This document shows positions 1 through 8,536 of a stretch of 32,512 bases of DNA, piece after piece. The stretch lies in assembly GCA_003599855.1 (NCBI GenBank), contig QZKG01000011.1:1-32512 (forward strand). The letters are read 5' to 3'. Within the stretch, counting starts at the first letter, position 1; every line of letters begins with the position of its first letter. The position numbers and the translations under genes are program-made. A model generated the notes under the pieces. It searched no databases and was not told the DNA's origin. It saw only the letters and a list, made by a program, of their open reading frames with translations. This DNA is from Gaiellales bacterium. GTDB taxonomy: Bacteria > Actinomycetota > Thermoleophilia > BMS3ABIN01.

Positions 1-2
1 AG

Positions 3-107
3 TGCACGATCAAGGGGGGCAGGGAGGGACGGGAGCTGGACGCGGTGACTCTGGCCGCGTGGTGGACCAGGAACCATGCTGCCATTCAAGGACAATATAC
101 CTACTGA
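3..107 (+). CDS. possible C-terminal end of an upstream gene (partial, unknown)
   Basis: Frame 3 is open from the window edge to a TGA at 105-107. Until about position 74 its third codon positions are almost all G or C, as in the real genes of this part. The visible residues (for example GRELDAVTLAAWW) look protein-like. If real, it overlaps the rhomboid start by about 30 bases, which would suggest translational coupling. Only about 34 residues are visible and no family can be named. The GC-poor last ten codons, inside the rhomboid gene, weaken the case. The other two frames offer no better candidate. Confidence 0.3.
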   Translation, partial: CTIKGGREGRELDAVTLAAWWTRNHAAIQGQYTY

Positions 108-813
108 GCGCTTTCCCCTGATCACGGTGACATTCATCGCCGTGAACGTCCTCGTGTACCTGCTGATCGAACTGCCGATAATGGGGACCATCAGTGGCCA
201 GGCGTCGTTTTTCAGCAACTATGGTATGACGCCCTGCCTGATCAGCGGCACGCAGTGTGACTTGAGCGGCGTCCCCGCAGAAGTGGTCAACGCCTGGTAC
301 AGCCGCACCTTCTCCGTCTACCCGACGCTGATAACCTCGATGTTTTTACACGGCGGGCTGTTCCATCTCGGCGGCAACATGCTCTTCCTCTGGATCTTCG
401 GCAACAACGTGGAGGATTCCATGGGAAGGGTCCGCTTCGTCGTCTTCTACCTGCTTTGCGGGTTGATCGCCAGCGCGGCACAGATCGTCATCGAGCCGGC
501 CTCGGTGATACCCAACGTGGGCGCCAGCGGCGCCATCGCAGGAGTGCTCGGCGCGTACATCCTTCTCTATCCGCGCGCTCGCGTGACGACGCTGGTGTTC
601 CTCTTTTTCTTCATCACCTTCATCGAGCTGCCGGCGGTGGTTGTGCTAATGCTGTGGTTCGTGCTGCAGCTGTTCTCGGGGACATCCAGCCTGGTGGCCG
701 AGACCGACGGCGGGGTGGCCTATTTCGCCCACATCGGTGGTTTCGTGGCAGGGTTCATCCTGATAAAATTGTTCACCAAAAAGAGGAGTCCGGTTTACGT
801 TTCCCGCGCCTGA
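76..813 (+). CDS. rhomboid-family intramembrane serine protease
   Basis: Predicted polytopic membrane protease that cleaves transmembrane substrates within the bilayer. Visible are a hydrophobic first segment (about residues 14-35), the HLGGNMLFLWIFGN motif (97-110) with the conserved Asn, the catalytic serine in GASG (Ser151) and the catalytic histidine in AHIGGF (His219), with several hydrophobic helices between. The length of 245 aa fits a compact bacterial rhomboid. The loop after the first helix carries Cys54 and Cys61, which could pair. The ATG start follows an AGGA about 5 bases upstream. The gene lies 160 bp before the rimP promoter and is probably a separate transcription unit. The family is clear; the substrate is unknown. 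Confidence 0.92.
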   Translation: MLPFKDNIPTERFPLITVTFIAVNVLVYLLIELPIMGTISGQASFFSNYGMTPCLISGTQCDLSGVPAEVVNAWYSRTFSVYPTLITSMFLHGGLFHLGGNMLFLWIFGNNVEDSMGRVRFVVFYLLCGLIASAAQIVIEPASVIPNVGASGAIAGVLGAYILLYPRARVTTLVFLFFFITFIELPAVVVLMLWFVLQLFSGTSSLVAETDGGVAYFAHIGGFVAGFILIKLFTKKRSPVYVSRA

Positions 814-912
814 CCGGGTGGCTGTCGCCAAAAGCGCCGGCGCGTGTGATAAAGTCCCTTTTATTGAAGGAATTTTCAAGACTCCGCAACGGCGCCGGGA
901 CGGCAGTCGACC

Positions 913-942
913 TTGCGCCTATTTTTTTTCTTATGATATACT
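913..942 (+). promoter_or_regulatory. candidate sigma-70 promoter of the rimP-nusA-infB superoperon
   Basis: TTGCGC (913-918) and TATACT (937-942) are separated by 18 bases and lie in a locally AT-rich stretch between the rhomboid gene and rimP. Transcription would start near 949, so the terminator-like hairpin at 973-1000 would fall within the leader. An overlapping TATGAT at 932-937 is too close to the -35 element to be preferred. Prediction by eye only. Confidence 0.5.
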
Positions 943-972
943 TTGACGAGACAACTGCGAGGTATCTGGACG

Positions 973-1000
973 AGTGGGTTTGGGGAACCCACTTTTTTTT
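973..1000 (+). terminator. terminator-like hairpin in the rimP leader
   Basis: AGTGGGTT (973-980) and AACCCACT (986-993) form a perfect 8-bp stem with a 5-base loop, followed directly by a run of eight T (993-1000). This is the form of an intrinsic terminator. It sits only about 10 bases before the probable rimP start and downstream of the candidate promoter, so it may attenuate the superoperon rather than end the distant rhomboid transcript. Confidence 0.7.
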
Positions 1001-1009
1001 GCCACTGCA

Positions 1010-1495
1010 GTGAAGAAGACGACTACACCTGAGGAGATCGAAGCGGTCCTGGCGGAAGCCATGCCGGAGGTTGATGTGGTCGATGTGGATGTGACCGGAG
1101 GGTCGGGCAACACGACCCTGAGGGTATTCATCGACCACCCTGATGGTGTAGACCACGAATTGTGCGTGAAGGTCACCGGCCTGCTGGACCGGTATCTGAA
1201 GGACCATGCGGTCGAGGTCTCCTCGCCGGGTCTGGAAAGAAGGCTGCGCAAACCTGAGCATTTTCTCAGCGCAGCCGGTGAAAAGATAAATGTAAAGACT
1301 TACGGCCCGGTGCAAGGACAGCGGAACTTCACCGGTTTTTTGATTGATGCAGGTGAAAACGGCATCGTGATGGACCTGGGGGACAGGGTGATCGAATTGA
1401 CATACGACCAGGTTGCCCGGGCGAAGAAGCTGTTCGAGTTCCCGGATGAACCGGGGCCAGGGGACGGCAAAAAGAAAAAAAGCAGGCGGCAGTGA
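1010..1495 (+). CDS. rimP: ribosome maturation factor RimP
   Basis: Needed for maturation of the 30S ribosomal subunit. The protein has the usual RimP layout: an N-terminal alpha/beta domain with a GGSGNTTLRVFID strand, a HELCVKVTGLLDRYL helix region and the family signature VEVSSPGLERRL. A beta-barrel C-terminal domain follows (GFLIDAGENGIVMDL), ending in a basic tail rich in Lys and Arg. From the GTG at 1010 it is 161 aa, normal for RimP. An in-frame GTG at 974 lies inside the leader hairpin and is less likely. No good Shine-Dalgarno precedes either start, so the N-terminus is uncertain. It is the first gene of the superoperon, 36 bases before nusA. Confidence 0.9.
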   Translation: MKKTTTPEEIEAVLAEAMPEVDVVDVDVTGGSGNTTLRVFIDHPDGVDHELCVKVTGLLDRYLKDHAVEVSSPGLERRLRKPEHFLSAAGEKINVKTYGPVQGQRNFTGFLIDAGENGIVMDLGDRVIELTYDQVARAKKLFEFPDEPGPGDGKKKKSRRQ

Positions 1496-1531
1496 AAGCC
1501 GCTGGGCATATTAACGAAAAAGGAGCTTACC

Positions 1532-2914
1532 GTGAGCAAGGAAATAGTCGACGCTCTCAGGTCTTTGGAGGAAGAAAAGGGAATCAATTTCCAGGTGCTG
1601 CTGACGGCGCTGGAAGACGCGCTCCTCTCCGCATACAAGAAGACGCCCGACGCGGTCGAGCTGGCCAGCGTCGAGATCGATTCCGAGGACGGGGAGATCA
1701 GCATCTATGAGCTGATAGTACCGGAGCGTCCGGCAGCGCTGGCCGAGCAGGAGGCGGAAGCCGCAGAAGCCGCCGAAGGCGAAGGTGAAGCTTCGGCTGA
1801 GGGTGAGTCTTTGACTGAAGGCGAAGCGGCGGATACTACAGCAGGCGAGGAAGGCGAGGAGGAGGCCGGCTTCGACCTCTCCCTCTACGACGAGAGCGAG
1901 ATCGAAAAGGTCAAGCTCGAGACGCCGGAGGACTTCGGCCGCATCGCTGCGCAGACTGCCAAGCAGGTGATCTTCCAGCGCATCCGCGAGGCTGAGCGAG
2001 ACATGATGTACGACGAGTACAAGGGCCGCATCGGAGAGATCATCAGCGGCATCGTCCAGCAGAGCGACCAGCGCTACACCCTGGTGGATCTCGGCAAGGT
2101 CGAGGCGCTGCTCCCGGAAAGCGAGCAGGTGGAGCACGAGCGGTACGATCATGGCTCGCGCATCAAGGCGGTGATCGTCGATGTGCGCGATCATACCAAG
2201 GGTCCGCAGGTGATCGTGTCGCGCCGGAACGAGGAGCTCATCAAGAAGCTCTTCGAACTGGAGGTACCCGAGGTGGCTGACGGCCTGGTCGTCATCCGCA
2301 ACGTTGCCCGCGAGCCCGGCTACCGTTCCAAGATCGCCGTTGAGTCCAGGGAAGATGGTATCGACCCCGTGGGCGCCTGCGTCGGGCCGCGCGGGTCGCG
2401 CGTGCGCATGGTGGTCAGCGAACTGCGCGGTGAGAAGATCGACATCATCCCGTATAATGACGAGCCGGCACGCTTCGTGGCCAAGGCCCTCAGCCCGGCG
2501 ATGGTGCGTGAAGTGCTGGTGGACGATGAGGAGAAGTCGGCCACGGTGGTCGTGCCCGACGACCAGCTCTCTCTGGCCATCGGCAAGGAGGGGCAGAACG
2601 CCCGCCTGGCCAACAAGCTGACCGGATGGCGTATCGACATCAAGAGTGAGAGCCAGATGGCGGAAGAGGAAGAGTCCATCGAGTTCACCGACGAAGAGGT
2701 CGAGGACACTTCCGGCCGTTGCTGCGCGCTGACCGCTAGCGGCAAGCGCTGCCCCAATGCGGCGTTGCCGGACAGCAAGTATTGCGGCATCCCCTCCCAC
2801 CAGAAACAGGCTGAGGAAGAGGACGCCGGGGCGGCCGGGGAAGAGGCCGCCGAGGAGGAAACGGAGGAAGCCGAGGGCGCCGGGGCGGCCCCGGCGGCCG
2901 ACCAGGGACAGTAA
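1532..2914 (+). CDS. nusA: transcription termination/antitermination factor NusA
   Basis: Binds RNA polymerase and modulates pausing, termination and antitermination. In order: the N-terminal polymerase-binding domain (about 1-70), a strongly acidic Glu/Ala-rich insert (about 72-120), the end of the N-domain, an S1 RNA-binding domain (about 165-230) and two KH domains. The KH signatures are VGPRGSRVR and [14 protein letters not shown]. After the KH domains comes a cysteine/histidine cluster (Cys397, Cys398, Cys407, Cys418, His423) of possible zinc-binding type, then an acidic Glu/Ala-rich tail. GTG start at 1532 with a clear AAAAAGGAG Shine-Dalgarno (about 1517-1524). Length is 460 aa. The E. 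coli-type C-terminal acidic repeats are replaced by the Cys/His element. Confidence 0.96.
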   Translation: MSKEIVDALRSLEEEKGINFQVLLTALEDALLSAYKKTPDAVELASVEIDSEDGEISIYELIVPERPAALAEQEAEAAEAAEGEGEASAEGESLTEGEAADTTAGEEGEEEAGFDLSLYDESEIEKVKLETPEDFGRIAAQTAKQVIFQRIREAERDMMYDEYKGRIGEIISGIVQQSDQRYTLVDLGKVEALLPESEQVEHERYDHGSRIKAVIVDVRDHTKGPQVIVSRRNEELIKKLFELEVPEVADGLVVIRNVAREPGYRSKIAVESREDGIDPVGACVGPRGSRVRMVVSELRGEKIDIIPYNDEPARFVAKALSPAMVREVLVDDEEKSATVVVPDDQLSLAIGKEGQNARLANKLTGWRIDIKSESQMAEEEESIEFTDEEVEDTSGRCCALTASGKRCPNAALPDSKYCGIPSHQKQAEEEDAGAAGEEAAEEETEEAEGAGAAPAADQGQ

Positions 2915-2916
2915 CC

Positions 2917-3234
2917 TTGGTCCGCCGCGGGCATGTCCCGTTGCGGACGTGCGCCGGATGCGGGCGGCGCCGTGCCGCGCGCGAGCTGGTTCGTTTCGCT
3001 GTTAGCAGTGACGGGCGCGCCTGTCTGGCGCTGGATGCGGATGGGCTGGCCGGCGGACGGGGAGTATGGGTCTGCCCTTCCCGGGAATGCCTGGAAAAGG
3101 CGCAGAAGCGGGACTCCCTCAAGCGGAGGTCGCGCGCCAGGGAAGTGGCGCCGCGCCTCGTCGAGGATTTTATTGACCACATAACGGACACGGATAACGA
3201 AGATGGCGAAGAAGAGGGTTTACGAGATAGCTAA
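2917..3234 (+). CDS. ylxR: YlxR (DUF448) RNA-binding protein
   Basis: Small basic protein of the YlxR/DUF448 family, usually encoded between nusA and infB; the Bacillus homologue is reported to modulate RNase P. Family marks are the N-terminal [12 protein letters not shown], the strand ELVRFAV, the [19 protein letters not shown] region and a basic helix. The C-terminal end is acidic. The likely start is TTG at 2917, two bases after the nusA stop; no ATG or GTG in this frame would keep the conserved N-terminus. Its end overlaps the infB start by 32 bases, indicating coupled translation. The ribosomal protein-like gene ylxQ that often follows is absent. Confidence 0.88.
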   Translation: MVRRGHVPLRTCAGCGRRRAARELVRFAVSSDGRACLALDADGLAGGRGVWVCPSRECLEKAQKRDSLKRRSRAREVAPRLVEDFIDHITDTDNEDGEEEGLRDS

Positions 3235-5524
3235 AGAGCAGGGCCTGGCCAGCGCCGACGTGGTCGACAGGCTGAAGGCGGCTGGCGTCGAGGTCAGCGG
3301 CAACTTCTCAGGTGTCGATGAGGCCGACGCGGCACGCGTCTTCGGCGGCGGCAAGGCTGCCGGGGCCGCGAAGCAGGCCGCGCCCGCCGCGCCCAGGAAG
3401 GGCGACGCCGCCAGGCCGAAGAAACCGGCCGGCACAAAAGAGGGTAAAAAGGCCCCCGCCACCGCCGCCCCCGCGGCGAAGAAGCCCGCTGCAACCGGCA
3501 AGGCCGCCCCCAGGGCAGCAGCCGGGCAGGAGGGCAAGGCGCCGGAAGCCAAGGCTGGCGCCCAGGCGCCCCAGAAGCGTCAGGTCAAGCGGCCGGCGCC
3601 AAAGCCCGAGATGCACGGCAAGCGCCGGCGGGTGATCATCGACCCCTCGGCAGCCAAGCGCCACAGTTTTGTCCCCTCCGGCCGGCAGCGCTCCAAGCAG
3701 AAAGGGCAGCGCAAGGATTCCCGGGAGGCGACCGCCGTAGTGGAGATGGAGTCGGTGGAGCAGGCGCCGCCTGCCGAGCCGGGCGCTCCGGTCAAGGTCA
3801 ATTCCGGGGCCACCGTCAAGGAAGTGTCAGCCGCCCTGGGCGTGTCGACCGCCGACATCATCAAACGCCTGATGTCCTACGGGGAGATGGCCACCATCAC
3901 GCAGTCCCTGAGCGACGAGGCCATCAGCACCCTGGCCGACGACCTGGAGCGCGTGGTCGAGATCGCCCACCTGGAGGAAGAAGAGGAGCCGGAGATAGTC
4001 GACCGCGAGGAAGACCTGCGGCCGCGCGCCCCGGTGGTGACGATAATGGGGCACGTCGATCACGGCAAGACCTCGCTGCTGGACGCCATCCGCGAGACCG
4101 AGGTGACCGCCACCGAAGCCGGCGGCATCACCCAGCATATCGGCGCCTACCAGGTAGAGCACGAAGGCAAGAGGATCACTTTTCTGGACACCCCGGGCCA
4201 CGAGGCGTTCACCGCCATGCGCGCTCGTGGCGCCAAGGTGACCGATGTCTCGGTGCTGGTGGTGGCCGCTGATGACGGCGTCATGCCCCAGACGGTGGAG
4301 GCCATCGACCACTCCAAAGCGGCCGGCGTCCCCATCCTGGTGGCGGTCAACAAGATCGACAAGCCCGAAGCGACCCCCGAGCGGGTGCGGCAGGAGCTGG
4401 TTGAACACGAACTGGTGCCGGAGGAATGGGGCGGCGACACCATCTTCGTCGACGTCAGCGCCAAGCAGAAGACCAACCTCGATTCGCTGCTGGAGATGAT
4501 CCTGCTGGTGTCCGAGGTGCAGGAGCTCAAGGCCAACCCGGACGCCAAGGCCAGCGGCGTGGTGATCGAGTCCAAGCTCGACCCGGGCCGCGGCGTGGTG
4601 GCGACGATCCTGGTGAACCGCGGGACCATGCACGTCGGCGACGCCATCGTCGGCGGGCCGGCTTCGGGCAAGGTCAAGGCGATGAGCGATTTCCGCGGCA
4701 AGCCGATCAAGGAAGCCTCTCCCTCCGTACCGGTGGAGGTGCTCGGTTTCGATGTGGTGCCCCAGGCAGGCGAGCATGTGCGCGTGGTGGAAGACGAGCG
4801 CAGGGCGCGCACCCTGGCCCATCGGCGCGCCGACCGGATCAAGGCCGAGGCGCTGGCGCGCCGGCGCGCCTTCACCCTCGATGACGTCTTCGACCGCATC
4901 AAGGAGGGCGAGGTCAAGGACCTCAACCTCATCATCAAGGCAGATGTCGCCGGCTCGGTGGAAGCGCTGGAAGAGGCGCTCAGGCAGATCAGGCATGAGG
5001 AAGTCAAGATCAACATCATCCATACCGGCGTCGGCGCCATCAACGAGTCAGACGTGATGCTGGCAGCAGCCTCCCGGGCGATCGTGCTCGGCTTCAACGT
5101 CCGCCCCAGTTCGGCGGCCAAGACCGTCGCCGACCTCGAGGGGGTCGACGTGCGCACCTACAGCGTCATCTACAAGGTGACCGAGGACGTCAAGGCGGCC
5201 CTCATCGGCATGCTCGAGCCGACCTTCGTCGAGGAGGAGCTGGGCGAGGCGGAGATACGCCAGGTGTTCAAGGCGTCCAGGATCGGCAACATCGCCGGCT
5301 GCTACGTCACGCGCGGCAAGGTCACCCGCAACGCCCAGGTGCGTCTGGTCCGCGAGGGCACCATCGTCCACACGGGCAAGCTGGCCTCGCTCAAGCGTTT
5401 CAAGGAAGACACCCGCGAGGTGGAAGAGGGCTACGAGTGCGGCATCCACCTGGAAGACTATAACGACATCAAGGAAGGCGATGTCCTTGAGTTCTTCGAG
5501 ACGAAAGAAGTCAAACGAAGCTAG
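3203..5524 (+). CDS. infB: translation initiation factor IF-2
   Basis: GTPase that places initiator fMet-tRNA on the 30S subunit and promotes subunit joining. The N-terminus ([15 protein letters not shown]) is the typical IF-2 N-domain. A low-complexity Ala/Lys/Pro-rich linker (about 50-190) follows, then a second small helical domain. The GTPase domain contains G1 GHVDHGKTS (about residue 283), G3 DTPGHEAF and G4 NKID. Domains II and III and the tRNA-binding C-terminal domain ([16 protein letters not shown]) follow. At 773 aa it is shorter than many actinobacterial IF-2 proteins, mainly in the linker. The start lies inside ylxR, and the end overlaps the DUF503 gene if the upstream start of that gene is used. 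Confidence 0.97.
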   Translation: MAKKRVYEIAKEQGLASADVVDRLKAAGVEVSGNFSGVDEADAARVFGGGKAAGAAKQAAPAAPRKGDAARPKKPAGTKEGKKAPATAAPAAKKPAATGKAAPRAAAGQEGKAPEAKAGAQAPQKRQVKRPAPKPEMHGKRRRVIIDPSAAKRHSFVPSGRQRSKQKGQRKDSREATAVVEMESVEQAPPAEPGAPVKVNSGATVKEVSAALGVSTADIIKRLMSYGEMATITQSLSDEAISTLADDLERVVEIAHLEEEEEPEIVDREEDLRPRAPVVTIMGHVDHGKTSLLDAIRETEVTATEAGGITQHIGAYQVEHEGKRITFLDTPGHEAFTAMRARGAKVTDVSVLVVAADDGVMPQTVEAIDHSKAAGVPILVAVNKIDKPEATPERVRQELVEHELVPEEWGGDTIFVDVSAKQKTNLDSLLEMILLVSEVQELKANPDAKASGVVIESKLDPGRGVVATILVNRGTMHVGDAIVGGPASGKVKAMSDFRGKPIKEASPSVPVEVLGFDVVPQAGEHVRVVEDERRARTLAHRRADRIKAEALARRRAFTLDDVFDRIKEGEVKDLNLIIKADVAGSVEALEEALRQIRHEEVKINIIHTGVGAINESDVMLAAASRAIVLGFNVRPSSAAKTVADLEGVDVRTYSVIYKVTEDVKAALIGMLEPTFVEEELGEAEIRQVFKASRIGNIAGCYVTRGKVTRNAQVRLVREGTIVHTGKLASLKRFKEDTREVEEGYECGIHLEDYNDIKEGDVLEFFETKEVKRS

Positions 5525-5816
5525 CGGCTATGTGGGGATACTGGCCGCCGATATCCACCTCCCGGAAAACGGGTCACTCAAGGACAAACGCCAGCAGCTC
5601 CGCAGCCTGAAGGCCGCTCTCACCCGCAGGCTGGGCGCCTCGGTGGCCGAGACCGGCTACCACGACCTCTGGCAGCGCTCCCATCTCCTGATCTCCATCA
5701 GCGCCGGGGACGTGTCCGAGCTCGAACGGGCCCTGGACATGGCGGCTCGGATGATCGAGGAGAGGGACCTCGAGCTGGCGGGGGCTCACCGCGAGATAGT
5801 CGGGATAAGGGATTGA
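5481..5816 (+). CDS. ylxP: DUF503 family protein (YlxP-like)
   Basis: Small conserved protein of unknown function that sits between infB and rbfA in many Gram-positive genomes. The core VGILAADIHLPENG-SLKDKRQQLRSLKAALTRR matches the DUF503 signature (strand, then SLKDKR, then a helix), followed by a strand HLLISISAG and an amphipathic helix. Two starts are possible. ATG 5481 lies inside infB and has AAGGAAGG just before it, giving 111 aa. GTG 5532 is just after the infB stop and gives the usual family N-terminus (about 94 aa). The extra Ser/Arg/Lys-rich N-terminus of the longer form is not typical, so the short form is quite possible. rbfA starts 6 bases downstream. Confidence 0.85.
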   Translation: MSLSSSRRKKSNEASGYVGILAADIHLPENGSLKDKRQQLRSLKAALTRRLGASVAETGYHDLWQRSHLLISISAGDVSELERALDMAARMIEERDLELAGAHREIVGIRD

Positions 5817-5822
5817 GAGGAT

Positions 5823-6167
5823 ATGTCTGTACAGCGAATGAGGCGCGTCAACGAGGCGGTGCGCGAGGTGCTGAGCGAGGCCCTGGCCGAGGGCCTGAAG
5901 GACCCCCGCATCGGTTTCGTGACCGTCACCTCCGTCGATACTTCACCGGACCTGCGTTCGGCGCGGGTCTACGTCAGCGTGCTGGGCGATGAGGAAAAGC
6001 GCCGGGAGACCCTCGACGGGCTGGAGTGTTCCCACGGCTACCTGCAGTCGCTCATAGCCAGGCAGCTGGGCCTCAAGCGCACCCCCCAACTCAAGTTCTG
6101 CTATGACGACTCCATCGACAAGGGTTTCCGCATCGACGAACTGCTCCGCGAGCACGATGGCGAGTAG
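5823..6167 (+). CDS. rbfA: 30S ribosome-binding factor RbfA
   Basis: Single KH-like domain protein that binds the immature 30S subunit and helps 16S rRNA 5'-end maturation. Visible are the starting helix RMRRVNEAVREVLSEALAEGLKDPRIGFVTVT, the strand DLRSARVYVSVLG and the C-terminal PQLKFCYDDSIDKGFRIDELL, all family hallmarks. ATG start with a GAGAGGAT Shine-Dalgarno. Length is 114 aa, as usual. It overlaps truB by 11 bases. Confidence 0.95.
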   Translation: MSVQRMRRVNEAVREVLSEALAEGLKDPRIGFVTVTSVDTSPDLRSARVYVSVLGDEEKRRETLDGLECSHGYLQSLIARQLGLKRTPQLKFCYDDSIDKGFRIDELLREHDGE

Positions 6168-7065
6168 CGCTGACAGCCCCGGCGGCCCCCTCTGCGGCGT
6201 GCTGCTCATGGACAAGCCCCGTGGGCTCACCTCCCACGACGTCATCGACAGGGTGCGCCGCCATACGGGCATCAGGAAAGCCGGGCACTGCGGCACGCTG
6301 GACCCGTTCGCCACCGGCCTGCTGCTGGTCCTTCTGGGCCGGGCGACGAGGCTCTTCGACTTCTTCCTGCCGCTGGACAAGGAATACCGGGCGACGGTGC
6401 GCTTCGGCCAGCGATCGACCACCGGCGACAGCGACGGCGAGATCAGCGCCGCCGGCGCGGAGGTCTCCGAGACCGGCCTGCGCGGGGCGCTGGAGGTTTT
6501 CCGCGGTCCCATCAGGCAGCGGGTCCCGGCTTATTCGGCGGTGAAGGTGGGCGGCGAGCGGCTCTACCGCAAGGCGCGGCGCGGCGAAACGGTGGAGGCG
6601 CCGGTGCGGGATGTGACCATACACCGGCTGGAGCTGACCTCCTTCGACGCCAGGCGCCAGGAGGCCCTGCTGGACATCACCTGTTCCAAGGGCACATATG
6701 TCCGCCGCCTCTGCGAGGACATCGGCGAGTCGCTGGGCAGCGCTGCGTACTGCGCCGAACTGAGGCGGACAGCGGTGGGCGGATTCCGGGTGGAAGACGC
6801 AGCTTCCACCGAACGGCTGGAGACGGAAGGGCCGCTGCTGGCGGCGCCGGGCGCCGGGCCGTCTTTCATTTCCTGTTACGGTGCGTTATATTTCCTTCCC
6901 GTGAGGCAAATCGCGGAAAACGAGAAGAAGATGGCGCTCAGCGGCCGCCCCCTGGAGGGCGACGCCGCCGGTCCCGTGAGGGTGGCCGAGGGCGAGCGAC
7001 TGCTGGCGGTCTACGGCCCGGGACGCGAGGCCGGGCGCATCGATCCCATGGTGGTCTTCGCATGA
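6157..7065 (+). CDS. truB: tRNA pseudouridine(55) synthase TruB
   Basis: Converts U55 of the tRNA T-loop to pseudouridine. The start at ATG 6157 gives MASSADSPGG followed by GVLLMDKPRGLTSHDVI, the normal TruB N-terminus; an upstream in-frame ATG at 6103 would add an unrelated stretch and lies deep inside rbfA. The catalytic aspartate is Asp49 in GTLDPFATGLL. Other family motifs are KEYRATVRFGQRSTTGDSDG, PAYSAVKVGGERLYRKAR and CSKGTYVRRLCEDIGE. A PUA-like C-terminal region follows. Length is 302 aa. It overlaps rbfA by 11 bases and ribF by 4 (ATGA). At least eight AGG arginine codons are seen, in contrast with the right part of the window. Confidence 0.95.
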   Translation: MASSADSPGGPLCGVLLMDKPRGLTSHDVIDRVRRHTGIRKAGHCGTLDPFATGLLLVLLGRATRLFDFFLPLDKEYRATVRFGQRSTTGDSDGEISAAGAEVSETGLRGALEVFRGPIRQRVPAYSAVKVGGERLYRKARRGETVEAPVRDVTIHRLELTSFDARRQEALLDITCSKGTYVRRLCEDIGESLGSAAYCAELRRTAVGGFRVEDAASTERLETEGPLLAAPGAGPSFISCYGALYFLPVRQIAENEKKMALSGRPLEGDAAGPVRVAEGERLLAVYGPGREAGRIDPMVVFA

Positions 7066-8015
7066 GGGTCTACCGGGACCTCGACGAAGTGCCTCACGGC
7101 AAGCGGGTCGTCGCCATCGGCACCTTCGACGGCGTACACATAGGCCACCAGCAGATCATCGGCGACGCGGCCAGGGAGGCCGGGGAGCGCGGCATCAAGA
7201 GCATGGTGATCACCTTCCATCCCCACCCGCTCTCGGTGATCGCCCCCGACAAGTGCCCGCCCATCCTCACGCCGCTCAACGTCAAGACGGACCTCATCGG
7301 TGACCTGGGCGTCGACGAACTGCTCATCATCCCCTTCACCGACGAGTTCTCCCAGCTGTCGCCGACGGTCTTCTGCGAGATGCTCTTCACCACCAACGTC
7401 GAGGCGGTGAAGGTCATCGTCGGCGACAACTTCCGCTTCGGACACAAGGCTGCCGGCGACGTGAATTTCCTGCGCGAGTTCGGTGAGGGCCTGGGCATGG
7501 AGGTGGTGGCCGAGCCGCTGGTCACCGCCGGCGACAAGCCCATCTCCTCCACCCGCATCCGCAACCTGCTGGTGGAGGGCAATGTGGCCGAGGTGCGGGA
7601 GATCCTCAGCCGGCCGCCGTCGACGCACGGCCGGGTGGTCCACGGCGACAAGCGCGGGCGGACCCTGGGCGTGCGCACGGCCAACATCGAGGCCTGCGTC
7701 GGCTGCATCTTCCCGGGCAAGGGCGTGTACCTGGCCGACTTGTTCGTGGGCAAGGACCCCTACGCCTGCCTGGTGAACGTCGGCCACAACCCGACTTTCT
7801 GCTCAACCGACGAGGACCACCTTGAGAAGATGCGCATCGAAGCGCACGTGCTGGACTTCGAGCGGAACATCTACGGCATGGACGTCCGCGTCGACTTCCT
7901 CGAGCGGCTGCGTGACGAGCAGAAGTTCGACAACCCCGAAGAGCTGATTGAGCAGATCAAGAGCGACATCGCCGCTGCGCGCAGGTACGACGGCTTCGCC
8001 GTCAGCAGGAAGTAA
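7062..8015 (+). CDS. ribF: bifunctional riboflavin kinase/FMN adenylyltransferase RibF
   Basis: Makes FMN and FAD from riboflavin. The N-terminal nucleotidyltransferase half has GTFDGVHIGHQQII, TFHPHPLSVIAP, VGDNFRFGHKAAGD and ISSTRIRNLL. The C-terminal flavokinase half has GRVVHGDKRGRTLGVRTANI, FPGKGVYLADL, NVGHNPTF and EAHVLDFERNIYG. Length of 317 aa is standard. ATG start overlaps the truB stop as ATGA. It closes the first run of tightly packed genes; about 136 bases separate it from rpsO. Confidence 0.96.
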   Translation: MRVYRDLDEVPHGKRVVAIGTFDGVHIGHQQIIGDAAREAGERGIKSMVITFHPHPLSVIAPDKCPPILTPLNVKTDLIGDLGVDELLIIPFTDEFSQLSPTVFCEMLFTTNVEAVKVIVGDNFRFGHKAAGDVNFLREFGEGLGMEVVAEPLVTAGDKPISSTRIRNLLVEGNVAEVREILSRPPSTHGRVVHGDKRGRTLGVRTANIEACVGCIFPGKGVYLADLFVGKDPYACLVNVGHNPTFCSTDEDHLEKMRIEAHVLDFERNIYGMDVRVDFLERLRDEQKFDNPEELIEQIKSDIAAARRYDGFAVSRK

Positions 8016-8065
8016 CAGCCCTGTTTTTCAAGTTGATATTGCGGGTTCGAATAGCCTCGTTCACG

Positions 8066-8095
8066 TTCGCCTTTTCCCAAACGCTGTGCTAAGCT
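8066..8095 (+). promoter_or_regulatory. weak candidate promoter for rpsO-pnp
   Basis: TTCGCC (8066-8071) and TAAGCT (8090-8095) are 18 bases apart, with TGTGC in front of the -10 element giving an extended -10 look. It would start transcription near 8102, about 50 bases before rpsO. The ribF-rpsO gap is the longest in this stretch, so an internal promoter is plausible, but both hexamers are imperfect. Confidence 0.35.
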
Positions 8096-8151
8096 CTGAC
8101 ATGGAAATATTCCCCACGTCACATCTATGGTAATGAATGAAGGAGGTGAAT

Positions 8152-8421
8152 ATGACCATATCAAGACAAGACAAGGAAGCTGTCATAGAAAAGTTCAGCA
8201 GCCATGAAGGTGATACCGGTTCCCCTGAAGTGCAGATTGCTCTCCTGACCGAGCGCATCAACGGTTTGACTGAGCATCTCAAGACGCACAAGAAGGACCA
8301 CCATTCTCGCCGGGGATTGCTGAAAATGGTGGGGAAGAGAAGGCGGTTGCTGACGTACCTGCAGAACAAGGAGGTAGACCGCTACCGTTCACTGGTTAAA
8401 GAGCTTGGTCTGAGGAAGTAA
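8152..8421 (+). CDS. rpsO: 30S ribosomal protein S15
   Basis: Primary 16S rRNA-binding protein of the central domain of the small subunit. The ATG at 8152 is preceded by a near-perfect AAGGAGGTG Shine-Dalgarno, which decides the start over an in-frame ATG at 8137. The 89-aa protein matches S15: [25 protein letters not shown], the conserved [26 protein letters not shown] and a C-terminal [12 protein letters not shown]. The gene precedes pnp, as in E. coli and B. subtilis. Confidence 0.97.
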   Translation: MTISRQDKEAVIEKFSSHEGDTGSPEVQIALLTERINGLTEHLKTHKKDHHSRRGLLKMVGKRRRLLTYLQNKEVDRYRSLVKELGLRK

Positions 8422-8478
8422 AGCAGTAACCAACGCAATCAACTGGCGCCAACGCTCACCGTAACTTTTTCTCTGTTC

Positions 8479-8536
8479 GCTCTAGGCCTGAGGCTGAGAA
8501 CGCCGCCGGACGGGTTCTGAGCCTTGAGCCTAGGGC
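8479..8536 (+). promoter_or_regulatory. long hairpin in the rpsO-pnp intergenic region
   Basis: Positions 8479-8501 can pair with 8514-8536 over 23 base positions with only two mismatches (8496/8519 and 8488/8527) and three G-U pairs, leaving a 12-base GC-rich loop. Such a long RNA duplex ahead of pnp recalls the RNase III-cleaved hairpin that mediates PNPase autoregulation in E. coli. The structure is read from the sequence; the regulatory role is by analogy. Confidence 0.75.

Noticed and set aside
1511..2800. 429-codon open frame on - across nusA
   Set aside because: Antisense to nusA with its KH and S1 signatures; no Shine-Dalgarno or domain.
3350..3640. Repetitive-looking Ala/Lys/Pro-coding GC-rich stretch as a possible repeat array
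   Set aside because: It is the low-complexity linker of IF-2, with no regular repeat unit or spacer pattern.
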